Counted from the stretch's first letter, positions 1 through 6,775 are shown. The stretch: DNA of 6,775 nucleotides from Chitinophagaceae bacterium (GCA_009996555.1 JAACZX010000135.1:1-6775); one strand, 5' to 3'. Numbers and translations are program-made. Notes: generated by a model from the sequence alone, not told the origin.

Positions 1-609
1 ACTAAGCGACACCATGTATGAACGATGCACCCGCATAAACATGTGTTCCGATAAAAGATTTTCCATGGCAGAAATGGATTGCTTTACGAGAAAATGTTTA
101 CCTCCTGTAAAAAATACCATCACATAATCTTTCCAGCTTTCAATGTATTCAATCTCATTCACAAATATCTTCTTCATATCCTTATCCACTTTCAGGTAAA
201 CAAATGCAGAAGAAGTTGCTGTTTCGCCTGTTGCAGCAGTATAAGTATCCTGTCCCATCAACCGGTTTAGTTTGGTAATGGCTTTAAAGAAACGTTCGAA
301 GGAAACAGGCTTTACAAGATAATCCACGGCATCTAACTCAAAGCCGTCAACAGCATATTCTCTGTAAGCCGTTACAAAAATTACTTTGGGAGGATGCGAA
401 AGATTTTTCAGGAACTCTGTGCCAATAATGCGTGGCATTTTAATATCAAGAAAAATAACATCCACTGTTTTTTGTTTCAGCACATCCAGTGCTTCAATGG
501 CATTTCTGCATTGGCCCACAATCTCAAGCCCGGTAATGGAAGAGATATATGTAGATAACACTTTTAGTGCAGGGGGCTCATCATCTATAAGCAGGCAACG
601 AAGTTTCAT
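1..609 (-). CDS. LytTR-family response regulator (3' end outside window)
   Basis: This is a cytoplasmic response regulator expected to take phosphate from the kinase encoded just upstream and then bind DNA. Translating the minus strand from the ATG at 609 gives 203 residues before the window ends, starting MKLRCLLIDDEPPAL. The receiver domain (about 1-120) shows the acidic pair D9/D10, phospho-acceptor D55 in FLDIKMP, T80 in FVTAY and K100 in YLVKP. A linker follows. A LytTR DNA-binding domain starts near residue 137 (FVYLKVDKDMKKIFVNEIEYIES) and reaches the conserved MRVHRSYMVSL segment. The last part of LytTR, probably 30-40 residues, lies beyond position 1. The start codon lies inside the 3' end of the kinase gene, a 29-base overlap in a different frame, with no clear Shine-Dalgarno, so translational coupling is likely. 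Target genes cannot be told from this window. The family call is firm. Confidence 0.95.
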   Translation of the reverse strand, partial: MKLRCLLIDDEPPALKVLSTYISSITGLEIVGQCRNAIEALDVLKQKTVDVIFLDIKMPRIIGTEFLKNLSHPPKVIFVTAYREYAVDGFELDAVDYLVKPVSFERFFKAITKLNRLMGQDTYTAATGETATSSAFVYLKVDKDMKKIFVNEIEYIESWKDYVMVFFTGGKHFLVKQSISAMENLLSEHMFMRVHRSYMVSLS

Positions 610-1720
610 GCAGTGTTGGTTGTGAAATGTAAGACGAAACAGGAGCAAAGCTTACTGCCGGAAGTTCATCAACCAAAACCAACATCATTGATACCACAAA
701 AAAACTTCCTTCATCATTTATTTTCAATTCATGCTTTCCGGGATAAAGAAATGAAAGACGCTTTTTCACATTGTCGATACCAATGCCGTTATCGCTTTGC
801 GGCACATATTCATTTTTACTGTTGGCAATTTTGCAACGCAATCTGCCTTGCTGCACCGACAGATCAACACCCAGCCACGGTTTTTCGATCTGTTCAGAAA
901 CACCGTGTTTAAATGCATTTTCTAAAAAAGGAAGTAATAATAAGGGGGCAATGAGTTTGTCTCTTATCTCACCTTCCACATTCCACGATATTTCAATTTT
1001 ATCGCCATAGCGCTCACGTTCCAGGTCAATATAGTTTTTCATAATATCAATCTCTTTTTCAAGACGCACTTCATCTGTTTTACAATCGTACAGCATATAG
1101 CTGAGCAAAGAAGACAGCTTTAAAATAAGACCCGGTGTTTTAGGCGAATTGTCGAGTGAAAAAGAATAAATATTATTAAGTGTGTTGAACAAAAAATGCG
1201 GATGCACCTGCGCTTTCAACAATTGCAATTCGGCTGTTACTTTCTCCTGTTGCGCACGCATCCACTCTCTTTGTTTGATGGTCCATAACTTAAAAAACTT
1301 AATGATCATTGGGCTTGCAGCAGAAGTGGTCATACACAAATAGCAGAAAGCCAATGGGCCTCTTGGTAAAACATTATCAAGTCCCATTGCTTCCTGTGCA
1401 GGAATCAATACATAACTTCTGTAACCGGCGTCAATATAAATGCCAGCTATACCCCACAGCAGCACCAGTACACAAAACTGCCACACTCTTCCTTTCAGCA
1501 GCAAATGCGGAATAGCACCATATACCAATGGGTAACCAAACAAAATAAATGCGGGCACCCACATAATCATATTAATCAAATGGCGGCCATAAGAAAGCGA
1601 TACTCCCATCATCATCCAGAATGCAGCCCATATTGCTATATGAAATGCCCAATAAAGCAGGTGCCGCAAAACTCTGTAGCGAGATGAGAAAATAAATTCG
1701 TTATAAAGAAAGGAGTTCAT
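581..1720 (-). CDS. LytS-like membrane sensor histidine kinase
   Basis: This is an inner-membrane sensor kinase, 379 residues, partner of the LytTR regulator downstream. Four hydrophobic segments lie near residues 19-41, 48-72, 79-98 and 120-142, with no separate extracytoplasmic domain, so the signal is probably sensed in or near the membrane. A short helical linker (about 147-170) leads to the His_kinase motif QVHPHFLFNTLNNI; H175 is the predicted phospho-acceptor. The ATPase part has the N-box PFLENAFKHG (E267, N268, H272) and the glycine motif NGIGIDNVKKRL (312-322). The fold appears to finish at about residue 349 (FVVSMMLVL), leaving a tail of some 30 residues without recognisable features that runs into the regulator's start. 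No strong ribosome binding site precedes the ATG; the region just upstream is A/T-rich, as is common in Bacteroidota. The signal sensed is unknown. Confidence 0.95.
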   Translation of the reverse strand: MNSFLYNEFIFSSRYRVLRHLLYWAFHIAIWAAFWMMMGVSLSYGRHLINMIMWVPAFILFGYPLVYGAIPHLLLKGRVWQFCVLVLLWGIAGIYIDAGYRSYVLIPAQEAMGLDNVLPRGPLAFCYLCMTTSAASPMIIKFFKLWTIKQREWMRAQQEKVTAELQLLKAQVHPHFLFNTLNNIYSFSLDNSPKTPGLILKLSSLLSYMLYDCKTDEVRLEKEIDIMKNYIDLERERYGDKIEISWNVEGEIRDKLIAPLLLLPFLENAFKHGVSEQIEKPWLGVDLSVQQGRLRCKIANSKNEYVPQSDNGIGIDNVKKRLSFLYPGKHELKINDEGSFFVVSMMLVLVDELPAVSFAPVSSYISQPTLHETSLPAYR

Positions 1721-2122
1721 TGTATTGTCTTACACAAGTTAAACAATTGAAACGGTTCATAATAGCCCGTAAACATGAAATAGACTAACTGCCTGTATTT
1801 CCGACAGACAGCATTTTTTATTGCCCAAAGCCATTAACCCGGCTGCATTTGCAATATGTCTTAAAAAAAAATCGTTCAGCGATTCCATACTTTTTTCAAA
1901 ATACCAGCACACTATCTTGGTTTCCGTAAAAAACAATCAAGAAGAAAATAACGAATCCACATTAACAGACGGGAAGTGGAAAATTGAATCAAAGAAAAAT
2001 GCGGATGTTTCTCATACTCCTGCAGCATACGATGTTTTACAACAATTGGAAGCTTCCCTTTTTCCGGCGTATTGAAACAACATTCATCAACAATAAGATC
2101 ATCATCTACAAAACACTTCATT
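1721..2122. other. Divergent gene-free spacer between kinase and haloperoxidase-like genes
   Basis: These 402 bases separate two divergently transcribed genes and should hold both promoters. Short open frames exist on both strands, but none has a plausible start, composition or family resemblance. I see no tRNA, recognisable riboswitch or strong hairpin. The only promoter candidate is the weak one at 1821-1851 on the plus strand. No convincing minus-strand promoter for the kinase gene was found by eye. Confidence 0.6.
1821..1851 (+). promoter_or_regulatory. Weak candidate Bacteroidota-type promoter
   Basis: TTG at 1821-1823 is followed 20 bases later by TGCATTTG at 1844-1851. This resembles the Bacteroidota sigma-A pattern TTG, 19-21 bases, TAnnTTTG, with one mismatch in the -7 element. 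It would give the haloperoxidase-like gene an untranslated leader of roughly 265 bases, which is long. In A/T-rich DNA such a match can occur by chance, so this is only a candidate. Confidence 0.2.
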
Positions 2123-3517
2123 ATGAAAAAGAAAACGCTTTACGCATTTGCATTAACAACCTTTACAATTTTTCATGTTGCCTGCCAGAAAGAAATATCT
2201 GTTGCCGACAAAACAACAACTTCTGCTGTTGCGGGTCGCAACAGTAACCAGGGGCACTTGAAACAAACCAAAACATTTTCATCTGACGTAGCAATCCAAT
2301 GGATGAATATGCAGCTTCGCCAAATGGTTGCTTATACTGGTGTGGGCAATGTGGCTTATGCCCGCCATTATGCCTACAGTGGTATTGCCTTGTACGAAGC
2401 GGTTGTTCCTGGTATGCCCGCTTATCAATCCATCGCTTCACAGTTGAATGGCTTAACCGGTCTGCCAAAAACAAAACCAGGGGCAGGGTATCATTGGGCT
2501 GCCAGTGCAAATGCGGCATTGGCCTACATGAACAAGAAATTATTTCCGAATGCAAGTGCTGACAACAAAGCAGCAATGGATCATTTAGAAGCAACACTTC
2601 TTGCACAGTACAGCAATGAAGCGGATGCTGCAATGATTGAACGCTCTGTTGCCTTTGGCAAGGCTGTTGCAGAAGCTGTATTTACATGGGCAGATACAGA
2701 TAAACATAACCATGTAAATGACGCCTTTCCAAAGCCTGACCACCCTGGATTTGTAAAAAAAGGAGGCATCTATTGGACAGCTCCCAGTAATCCATTACCC
2801 GTCCACAGTTTACCATACATGGGAGAAGTCCGTCGTTTAGTAGCTTCCAGCGGCGAAGGAGCATCATTACCTGAGCCTGATTATGCAGCGCTGAAGGAAA
2901 TGACGATAGATGTCATAAACGCAAAACCTGCTCCCGGAACAAACGAGTTTAATATGGTATTCTGGTGGAGAGATTTTCCCGGAACAAGTACCCCTGGTCA
3001 TTATGTAAGTATTTTGCGGCAGGTATTACAAAAGGAACAGCCAAGTCTTGATGTGGCAGCGCTTGCCTATTCATTGGGTGGTATTATTGTTATGGACATT
3101 ACCATAACAACCTGGCAAGATAAGTTCAAATACCTTCTGGCAAGACCATTTAATTACAAAAATGAAATAGGTGCGCCTTATAATGCAGCTACGCTATTAT
3201 TAAGTGCCCCTCATCCTGAATATCCTGCGGCACATGCAAGCCTTTCGATGGCAAATGCAGAAGCAATGACGCATATACTGGGAGACAACTATGCTTTTAC
3301 CGACAGCACATTTTATATTTATGAAGCCTTGCCAAACCCTGTCGCTAACAAACAACCGCCACGTTCATTTACTTCATTCCGTGAAGCTGGTGAAGAAGCA
3401 GGATGGTCAAGATTATACGGCGGCATTCATTACAGGAAATCAATTACTGACGGTTTCTGGCAGGGAAGAAAAGTAGCACAAAACATTATTACCAACCTGA
3501 AATTCAAGAAAGATTAA
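2123..3517 (+). CDS. Vanadium-dependent haloperoxidase-like (PAP2 superfamily) lipoprotein
   Basis: This is a 464-residue exported protein of the haloperoxidase branch of the PAP2 acid phosphatase superfamily. The ATG at 2123 is chosen over one 51 bases upstream because it places a lipoprotein signal peptide first: MKKK, a hydrophobic stretch, then a lipobox-like FHVAC with the lipidated Cys at 21. Conserved vanadate/phosphate-pocket residues are K334 and R341 (KFKYLLARP, the K-x6-RP motif), H371 in EYPAAHA, and R430 and H436 (SRLYGGIH, the R-x5-H motif). The GTSTPGHY segment near 287-294 is also typical of bacterial members. The usual Ser-Gly before the catalytic His is Ala-Ala (369-370). 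Known relatives oxidise halides with hydrogen peroxide or hydrolyse phosphate esters, and which applies here cannot be decided. The gene stands alone, divergent from the kinase gene and convergent with the atp operon. Superfamily is firm; substrate unknown. Confidence 0.9.
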   Translation: MKKKTLYAFALTTFTIFHVACQKEISVADKTTTSAVAGRNSNQGHLKQTKTFSSDVAIQWMNMQLRQMVAYTGVGNVAYARHYAYSGIALYEAVVPGMPAYQSIASQLNGLTGLPKTKPGAGYHWAASANAALAYMNKKLFPNASADNKAAMDHLEATLLAQYSNEADAAMIERSVAFGKAVAEAVFTWADTDKHNHVNDAFPKPDHPGFVKKGGIYWTAPSNPLPVHSLPYMGEVRRLVASSGEGASLPEPDYAALKEMTIDVINAKPAPGTNEFNMVFWWRDFPGTSTPGHYVSILRQVLQKEQPSLDVAALAYSLGGIIVMDITITTWQDKFKYLLARPFNYKNEIGAPYNAATLLLSAPHPEYPAAHASLSMANAEAMTHILGDNYAFTDSTFYIYEALPNPVANKQPPRSFTSFREAGEEAGWSRLYGGIHYRKSITDGFWQGRKVAQNIITNLKFKKD

Positions 3518-3571
3518 ACCTGCTGTTGCTACCGAAATGCATCAACCCAGAGCTATAAAGTATCCATAAAC

Positions 3572-3599
3572 GAAAAGGGAGTCGAAAGACTCCCTTTTC
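3572..3599. terminator. Bidirectional intrinsic terminator between convergent genes
   Basis: A perfect 12-bp inverted repeat (GAAAAGGGAGTC with GACTCCCTTTTC) encloses the four-base loop GAAA. Read on the plus strand it lies 54 bases after the haloperoxidase-like stop, with a T-rich 3' arm and T-rich sequence beyond. Read on the minus strand it lies 21 bases after the atpA stop, again with a T-run on the 3' side. The symmetric A and T tracts mean it can act as an intrinsic terminator in both directions. It is the only strong hairpin seen in this 103-base spacer. Confidence 0.88.
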
Positions 3600-3620
3600 T
3601 ATTTCACTTCTTTCCTAAAG

Positions 3621-5201
3621 TTATGCTTTGTACTGAGCTACTAAACCATTTGCCAGTTCCACCATCTTCTTAATACCATCTTCCGGTAAAGCACCTTTCT
3701 TAAACTCAGCCAATAAATCAGGTAATTTGTTTTCCATTTCATGTAAGAAATGTTCTTCAAACTCTTTCACCTTACGCACAGGCACAGCGTTCAATAAACC
3801 GTTTGTACCAAGGTAGATGATTGCAATTTGCTTTTCTACAGAGTACGGAGTGTATTGAGGTTGCTTCAGAATTTCCACGTTACGTGCACCCTTGTCAATT
3901 ACCGCTTTTGTTGCAGCATCCATATCACCACCAAACTTAGAGAACGCTTCCAGCTCACGGTAAAGTGCCTGGTCAAGTTTCAATGTACCGGCAACTTTCT
4001 TCATTGATTTGATCTGCGCATTACCACCCACACGGCTTACAGAGATACCAACGTTAATGGCCGGACGGATACCTGCGTTGAACAAGTTACCTTCAAGGAA
4101 TATCTGACCGTCGGTAATTGAAATTACGTTTGTAGGAATGTATGCAGATACGTCGCCCGCTTGTGTTTCAATGATAGGTAATGCAGTTAATGAACCACCA
4201 CCTTTCACCAAATGTTTAATGCTGTCAGGAACATCGTTCATGTTCTTCGCAACCTTATCATCGTTGATCACTTTCGCTGCACGTTCCAGCAAACGGCTGT
4301 GCAGGTAGAATACGTCACCAGGATATGCTTCACGACCAGGAGGACGTTTTAACAACAATGATACTTCACGGTAAGCTACGGCCTGCTTCGAAAGATCATC
4401 ATAAATGATCAATGCAGGACGTCCGGTATCACGGAAGTATTCGCCCAATGCAGCACCCGCATAAGGAGCATAGAACTGCTGAGGAGCAGGATCACTTGCA
4501 GAAGCCGCAACAATGGTAGTGTACTTCATAGCACCATTATCTTCCAATGTTTTCATAACACCGGCAATGGTAGAAGCTTTCTGACCAATGGCAACATAAA
4601 TACAGTATACTGGTTTACCGGCATCAAAGAATTCTTTTTGGTTGATGATGGTATCGATCGCAATTGCTGTTTTACCAGTTTGACGATCGCCGATGATCAA
4701 CTCACGCTGTCCACGACCGATAGGGATCATGGCATCGATGGCTTTGATACCAGTTTGTAATGGTTCTTTTACCGGCTCACGGAAGATTACACCAGGTGCT
4801 TTACGCTCTAATGGCATTTCGTATAATTCGCCGGTGATCGGACCTTTACCATCAATTGGTTCACCTAATACGTTAATTACACGGCCGCTCATACCTTCAC
4901 CCACTTTAATAGAAGCGATTTGTGAAGTACGACGAACTTTTGAACCTTCTTTAATTCCTTTTCCTTCACCCATCATTACCACACCCACATTATCTTCTTC
5001 AAGGTTCAGGGCAATGGCACGTACGCCGTTTTCAAATTCAACAAGCTCACCGTAGCGAACATTGTTCAATCCATAAACACGGGCAATACCGTCGCCCGCC
5101 TGTAATACTGTGCCTACTTCTTCCAGGTCAGCACCCACGTTGAAGTTGCTTAACTGCTGGCGAAGTATCGCCGAAATTTCATCTGGTTTAATATCTGCCA
5201 T
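3621..5201 (-). CDS. atpA: ATP synthase F1 subunit alpha
   Basis: This is the non-catalytic nucleotide-binding subunit of F1; three copies alternate with three beta subunits in the head of the proton-driven ATP synthase. The 526-residue length is usual for Bacteroidota. Visible features are the N-terminal beta-barrel domain (about 25-95), the Walker A motif GDRQTGKT (171-178, K177), the Walker B region ALIIYDDL (263-270), and the alpha/beta signature [10 protein letters not shown] (380-389) followed by R390, equivalent to the alpha arginine finger. The loop at about 311-334 ([17 protein letters not shown] onward) is some six residues longer than in E. coli, a trait of the phylum. The gene starts 24 bases after atpH with an A/T-rich leader and no clear Shine-Dalgarno. 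It is the last gene of the operon here: a terminator follows where atpG would often be found. Confidence 0.99.
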   Translation of the reverse strand: MADIKPDEISAILRQQLSNFNVGADLEEVGTVLQAGDGIARVYGLNNVRYGELVEFENGVRAIALNLEEDNVGVVMMGEGKGIKEGSKVRRTSQIASIKVGEGMSGRVINVLGEPIDGKGPITGELYEMPLERKAPGVIFREPVKEPLQTGIKAIDAMIPIGRGQRELIIGDRQTGKTAIAIDTIINQKEFFDAGKPVYCIYVAIGQKASTIAGVMKTLEDNGAMKYTTIVAASASDPAPQQFYAPYAGAALGEYFRDTGRPALIIYDDLSKQAVAYREVSLLLKRPPGREAYPGDVFYLHSRLLERAAKVINDDKVAKNMNDVPDSIKHLVKGGGSLTALPIIETQAGDVSAYIPTNVISITDGQIFLEGNLFNAGIRPAINVGISVSRVGGNAQIKSMKKVAGTLKLDQALYRELEAFSKFGGDMDAATKAVIDKGARNVEILKQPQYTPYSVEKQIAIIYLGTNGLLNAVPVRKVKEFEEHFLHEMENKLPDLLAEFKKGALPEDGIKKMVELANGLVAQYKA

Positions 5202-5225
5202 GACGCTTTATTTTAAAAAGTTTTG

Positions 5226-5789
5226 TTATCGGATGTTACGTATATAAGTGTTCTTCTGGAATTGAGTTTGAATATCACGCAGATCACGTGCAATACTTGC
5301 ATCAACCAGGTTGCCTTTGTATTCAAGCTGGAAACCACCAATGATACTATCGTTCACCACTGTTTCCAGTTCCACGTTTTGCAGAGCAGCATCAGCCTTC
5401 ACTTTCTTAATGATGGCCTGTTTCAGCTCTTCGCTTGCAGGAGCAGCTGTTACCAGCTTTACACGATGAATATTTTTGATCTCGTTGTATTGTTCTACTA
5501 CTGCAGCAGCAATTTCAGGAAGGTTGCTTTCACGGCCTTTCTGAATAAGAAGATTGATAAAAGCAGCCGACAGCACACTTACCTTGCTGCCTAAAACTTC
5601 TTTCACAATACTGATTTTCTTATCGCTTTGTATAACGGGGCTACGAAGCAAATTCGTTAACTCACGGCTTTGCTTACACACATCCTGCAGATATTTCATA
5701 TCCGCATGCACCGTATCAAGCTGGTTTTGCTCTTGTGCAAGCCCTACCAGTGATTTTGCATAACGTGTTGCGAGACGGGGATTCTGCAT
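5226..5789 (-). CDS. atpH: ATP synthase F1 subunit delta (OSCP family)
   Basis: Subunit delta joins the top of the F1 head to the b-subunit stalk, forming part of the stator. The 187-residue product fits the family length. The N-terminal helical domain starts with the usual ATRYAKSLVGLA (7-18), which contacts alpha-subunit N termini. The C-terminal OSCP signature is clear at about 144-178: VVNDSIIGGFQLEYKGNLVDASI, then RDLRDIQTQF. The ATG is at 5789, 59 bases after the atpF stop, a relatively wide gap filled by a heptanucleotide repeat. The sequence just before the start is GAATCTATAT, with no Shine-Dalgarno. It is co-directional with atpF and atpA and almost certainly co-transcribed. Confidence 0.98.
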   Translation of the reverse strand: MQNPRLATRYAKSLVGLAQEQNQLDTVHADMKYLQDVCKQSRELTNLLRSPVIQSDKKISIVKEVLGSKVSVLSAAFINLLIQKGRESNLPEIAAAVVEQYNEIKNIHRVKLVTAAPASEELKQAIIKKVKADAALQNVELETVVNDSIIGGFQLEYKGNLVDASIARDLRDIQTQFQKNTYIRNIR

Positions 5790-5799
5790 ATATAGATTC

Positions 5800-5848
5800 A
5801 GCTTTTCGCTTTTAGCTGCCAGCTTGTGGCGTGCAGCTTACAGCTTTC
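5800..5848 (-). repeat. Seven-unit heptanucleotide array in the atpF-atpH spacer
   Basis: Exactly 49 bases divide into seven units of seven. On the coding (minus) strand five units end in AGCT, for example GAAAGCT, GTAAGCT, ACAAGCT and AAAAGCT, with consensus nnAAGCT; the other two (GCACGCC and AAAAGCG) are degenerate. AGCT begins at 5800, 5814, 5821, 5835 and 5842, always on a multiple of seven. The array starts at the base right after the atpF stop codon and ends 10 bases before the atpH start codon. Because AGCT is self-complementary, the array can fold: on the minus strand AGCTGC (5838-5833) can pair with GCAGCT (5819-5814). Its function is unknown. Confidence 0.75.
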
Positions 5849-6358
5849 TTAATTCAATTTGATTTCGTTTGCCAAAGTGTTGATGTATGCTTCCTGATCG
5901 GCCTTGTTACCAAGTTCACGACGCAAAACTTTTTCACTCACTTCAATTACCAGGTTACCTACCTGGTTCTTTACTTCTGTTAATGCAGCCAGTTTCTGGT
6001 GATTAATGGCAGCCTGTGCTTCAATAATAATTTTATTTGCCTCAGCTTTTGCCTGCTCTTTTGCTTCGTTAATGATCTTATCCTTTGTTTCACGTGCTTC
6101 TTTCAGCAATTGTGCACGCTCTTCACGTGCTTTTGCCAGTAACGCTTCGTTTTCGTTTTTCAACTGCGCCATTTCAGCTTTTACTTTTTCAGCAGAAGAA
6201 ATAGCTTCAGCAATACCAGCTTCACGTTCGCTGATACCTTTCATGATTGGTTTCCATGCAAACTTTCCCAATACAAATAATAAAATAAGGAAAGCAATTG
6301 AACTCCAAAAAACCAGCCCAATGTCGGGAAGTACCAAAGGATTAATTTCTAAAAACAT
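5849..6358 (-). CDS. atpF: ATP synthase Fo subunit b
   Basis: Subunit b is the membrane-anchored peripheral stalk that holds F1 still while the rotor turns. The product has 169 residues. One N-terminal transmembrane helix spans about 12-31 (DIGLVFWSSIAFLILLFVLG). The family hallmark FAWKPIMKGISERE follows at 33-46. Then comes a long charged helical stretch, rich in Ala, Glu and Lys (about 45-130), that forms the right-handed coiled coil of the b dimer. The C terminus (about 130-169) should contact delta. The start at 6358 places the membrane helix normally. The leader is A/T-rich and lacks a Shine-Dalgarno. A 99-base spacer with a strong hairpin separates it from atpE upstream; the heptamer array follows the stop. 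Confidence 0.98.
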   Translation of the reverse strand: MFLEINPLVLPDIGLVFWSSIAFLILLFVLGKFAWKPIMKGISEREAGIAEAISSAEKVKAEMAQLKNENEALLAKAREERAQLLKEARETKDKIINEAKEQAKAEANKIIIEAQAAINHQKLAALTEVKNQVGNLVIEVSEKVLRRELGNKADQEAYINTLANEIKLN

Positions 6359-6407
6359 ATCGTTTATTTAATAAAATACTAATCAAAAAAAACTGTACAA
6401 TGTAGAG

Positions 6408-6444
6408 AATACAGGCTCGCCACCCTGTGTTTTGAGCCTGTATT
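6408..6444 (-). other. Strong hairpin in the atpE-atpF spacer
   Basis: AATACAGGCTC (6408-6418) is a perfect inverted repeat of GAGCCTGTATT (6434-6444), giving an 11-bp stem with a 15-base loop. On the minus-strand transcript it begins 13 bases after the atpE stop codon. A run of eight T follows only after a further 15 bases (6392-6385), so it does not look like a standard intrinsic terminator. A role as mRNA-stabilising or processing structure at the 3' end of atpE, or as partial attenuator, is inferred from position only. Such an element would fit the need for many more c subunits than b subunits. Confidence 0.7.
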
Positions 6445-6457
6445 AAGTTTTGATGGA

Positions 6458-6703
<246 letters not shown>

Positions 6704-6775
6704 TTACGCTACTTCAGGTTCGTGGTAATGAGGTTCATGATCATCGTGATGATGATGCTCCTCAATTGCCATTCC
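6704..6775 (-). CDS. atpB: ATP synthase Fo subunit a, C-terminal end only
   Basis: Only the last 23 codons and the TAA stop (6706-6704) are in the window, in frame with the window edge. They encode GMAIEEHHHHDDHEPHYHEP, then EVA. Subunit a forms the half-channels through which protons reach the c ring. The catalytic helices are outside the window, so identity rests on position directly upstream of atpE, in the usual B-E-F-H-A order, and on the GMA-IEE-HHHH style of ending, which is familiar from Bacteroidota subunit a. Seven of the last 17 residues are His. The other frames over this stretch are less consistent; one stops at TAG before the end. Confidence 0.85.
   Translation of the reverse strand, partial: GMAIEEHHHHDDHEPHYHEPEVA

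Noticed and set aside
1735..1741. TAACTTG on the minus strand as a -7 element for the kinase gene
   Set aside because: It matches TAnnTTTG imperfectly, lacks a TTG at the right distance, and would start transcription almost at the ATG.
1821..2075. 84-codon open frame on the plus strand in the divergent spacer
   Set aside because: It begins at a TTG without a ribosome site, has no recognisable domain or signal, and ends just before the haloperoxidase-like gene. It is more likely chance in non-coding DNA.
1912..2121. 69-codon open frame on the minus strand in the same spacer
   Set aside because: It overlaps the other chance frame, has no family resemblance, and would run across the likely promoter and leader of the plus-strand gene.
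2072..2122. Upstream ATG extending the haloperoxidase-like protein by 17 residues
   Set aside because: The added Ser/Thr-rich segment would bury the lipoprotein signal peptide that begins at the internal MKKK.
2163..2633. 156-codon frame antisense to the haloperoxidase-like gene
   Set aside because: Its Cys/His-rich, low-plausibility composition lies opposite a well-supported coding region.
4693..5055. 120-codon frame antisense to atpA
   Set aside because: It is opposite a highly conserved gene whose codon constraint keeps this frame open, and no domain is recognisable.
6006..6371. 121-codon frame antisense to atpF
   Set aside because: Its Ala/Ser/Phe-rich translation is the mirror of the Lys/Glu/Ala-rich coiled coil of subunit b; there is no independent evidence of coding.
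6738..6757. ATC/GAT-rich short repeat that looks like a microsatellite
   Set aside because: It is explained by His and Asp codons (CAT, CAC, GAT) at the end of atpB.

Overview
This window most likely comes from a member of the Bacteroidota, and probably the Chitinophagaceae or a close relative. Four things point there. F1Fo genes run in the order atpB-atpE-atpF-atpH-atpA. AtpA carries the longer loop (residues 311-334) before GGGSLTALP that is typical of this phylum. Start codons are preceded by A/T-rich sequence and not by clear Shine-Dalgarno motifs. A LytS-like kinase is paired with a LytTR regulator. The genus assignment is an inference.

Layout. Positions 1-1720 (minus strand) hold a two-component pair: a four-helix membrane sensor kinase of the LytS/His_kinase type, followed by a LytTR response regulator whose 3' end lies outside the window. 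The two reading frames overlap by 29 bases. Positions 1721-2122 are a gene-free divergent spacer with at best a weak promoter candidate. Positions 2123-3517 (plus strand) encode a 464-residue lipoprotein of the vanadium-dependent haloperoxidase/PAP2 superfamily. It keeps the Lys, Arg, His, Arg and His of the anion pocket but has Ala-Ala where Ser-Gly is usual. A perfect 12-bp hairpin at 3572-3599 separates this gene from the convergent ATP synthase operon and should terminate transcription from both sides.

Positions 3621-6775 (minus strand) hold the ATP synthase genes, in transcription order: the end of atpB (subunit a, with a His-rich tail), atpE (c), atpF (b), atpH (delta) and atpA (alpha). 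Together they encode the proton channel, the rotor ring, the peripheral stalk and one catalytic-head subunit. The gamma gene, which commonly follows atpA, is not present before the terminator.

No wholly new system is evident. The less ordinary signals are non-coding or at residue level: a seven-unit heptanucleotide array filling almost the whole atpF-atpH spacer, a perfect 11-bp hairpin in the atpE-atpF spacer, the apparent end of the operon at atpA, and the altered active-site motif of the haloperoxidase-like lipoprotein.
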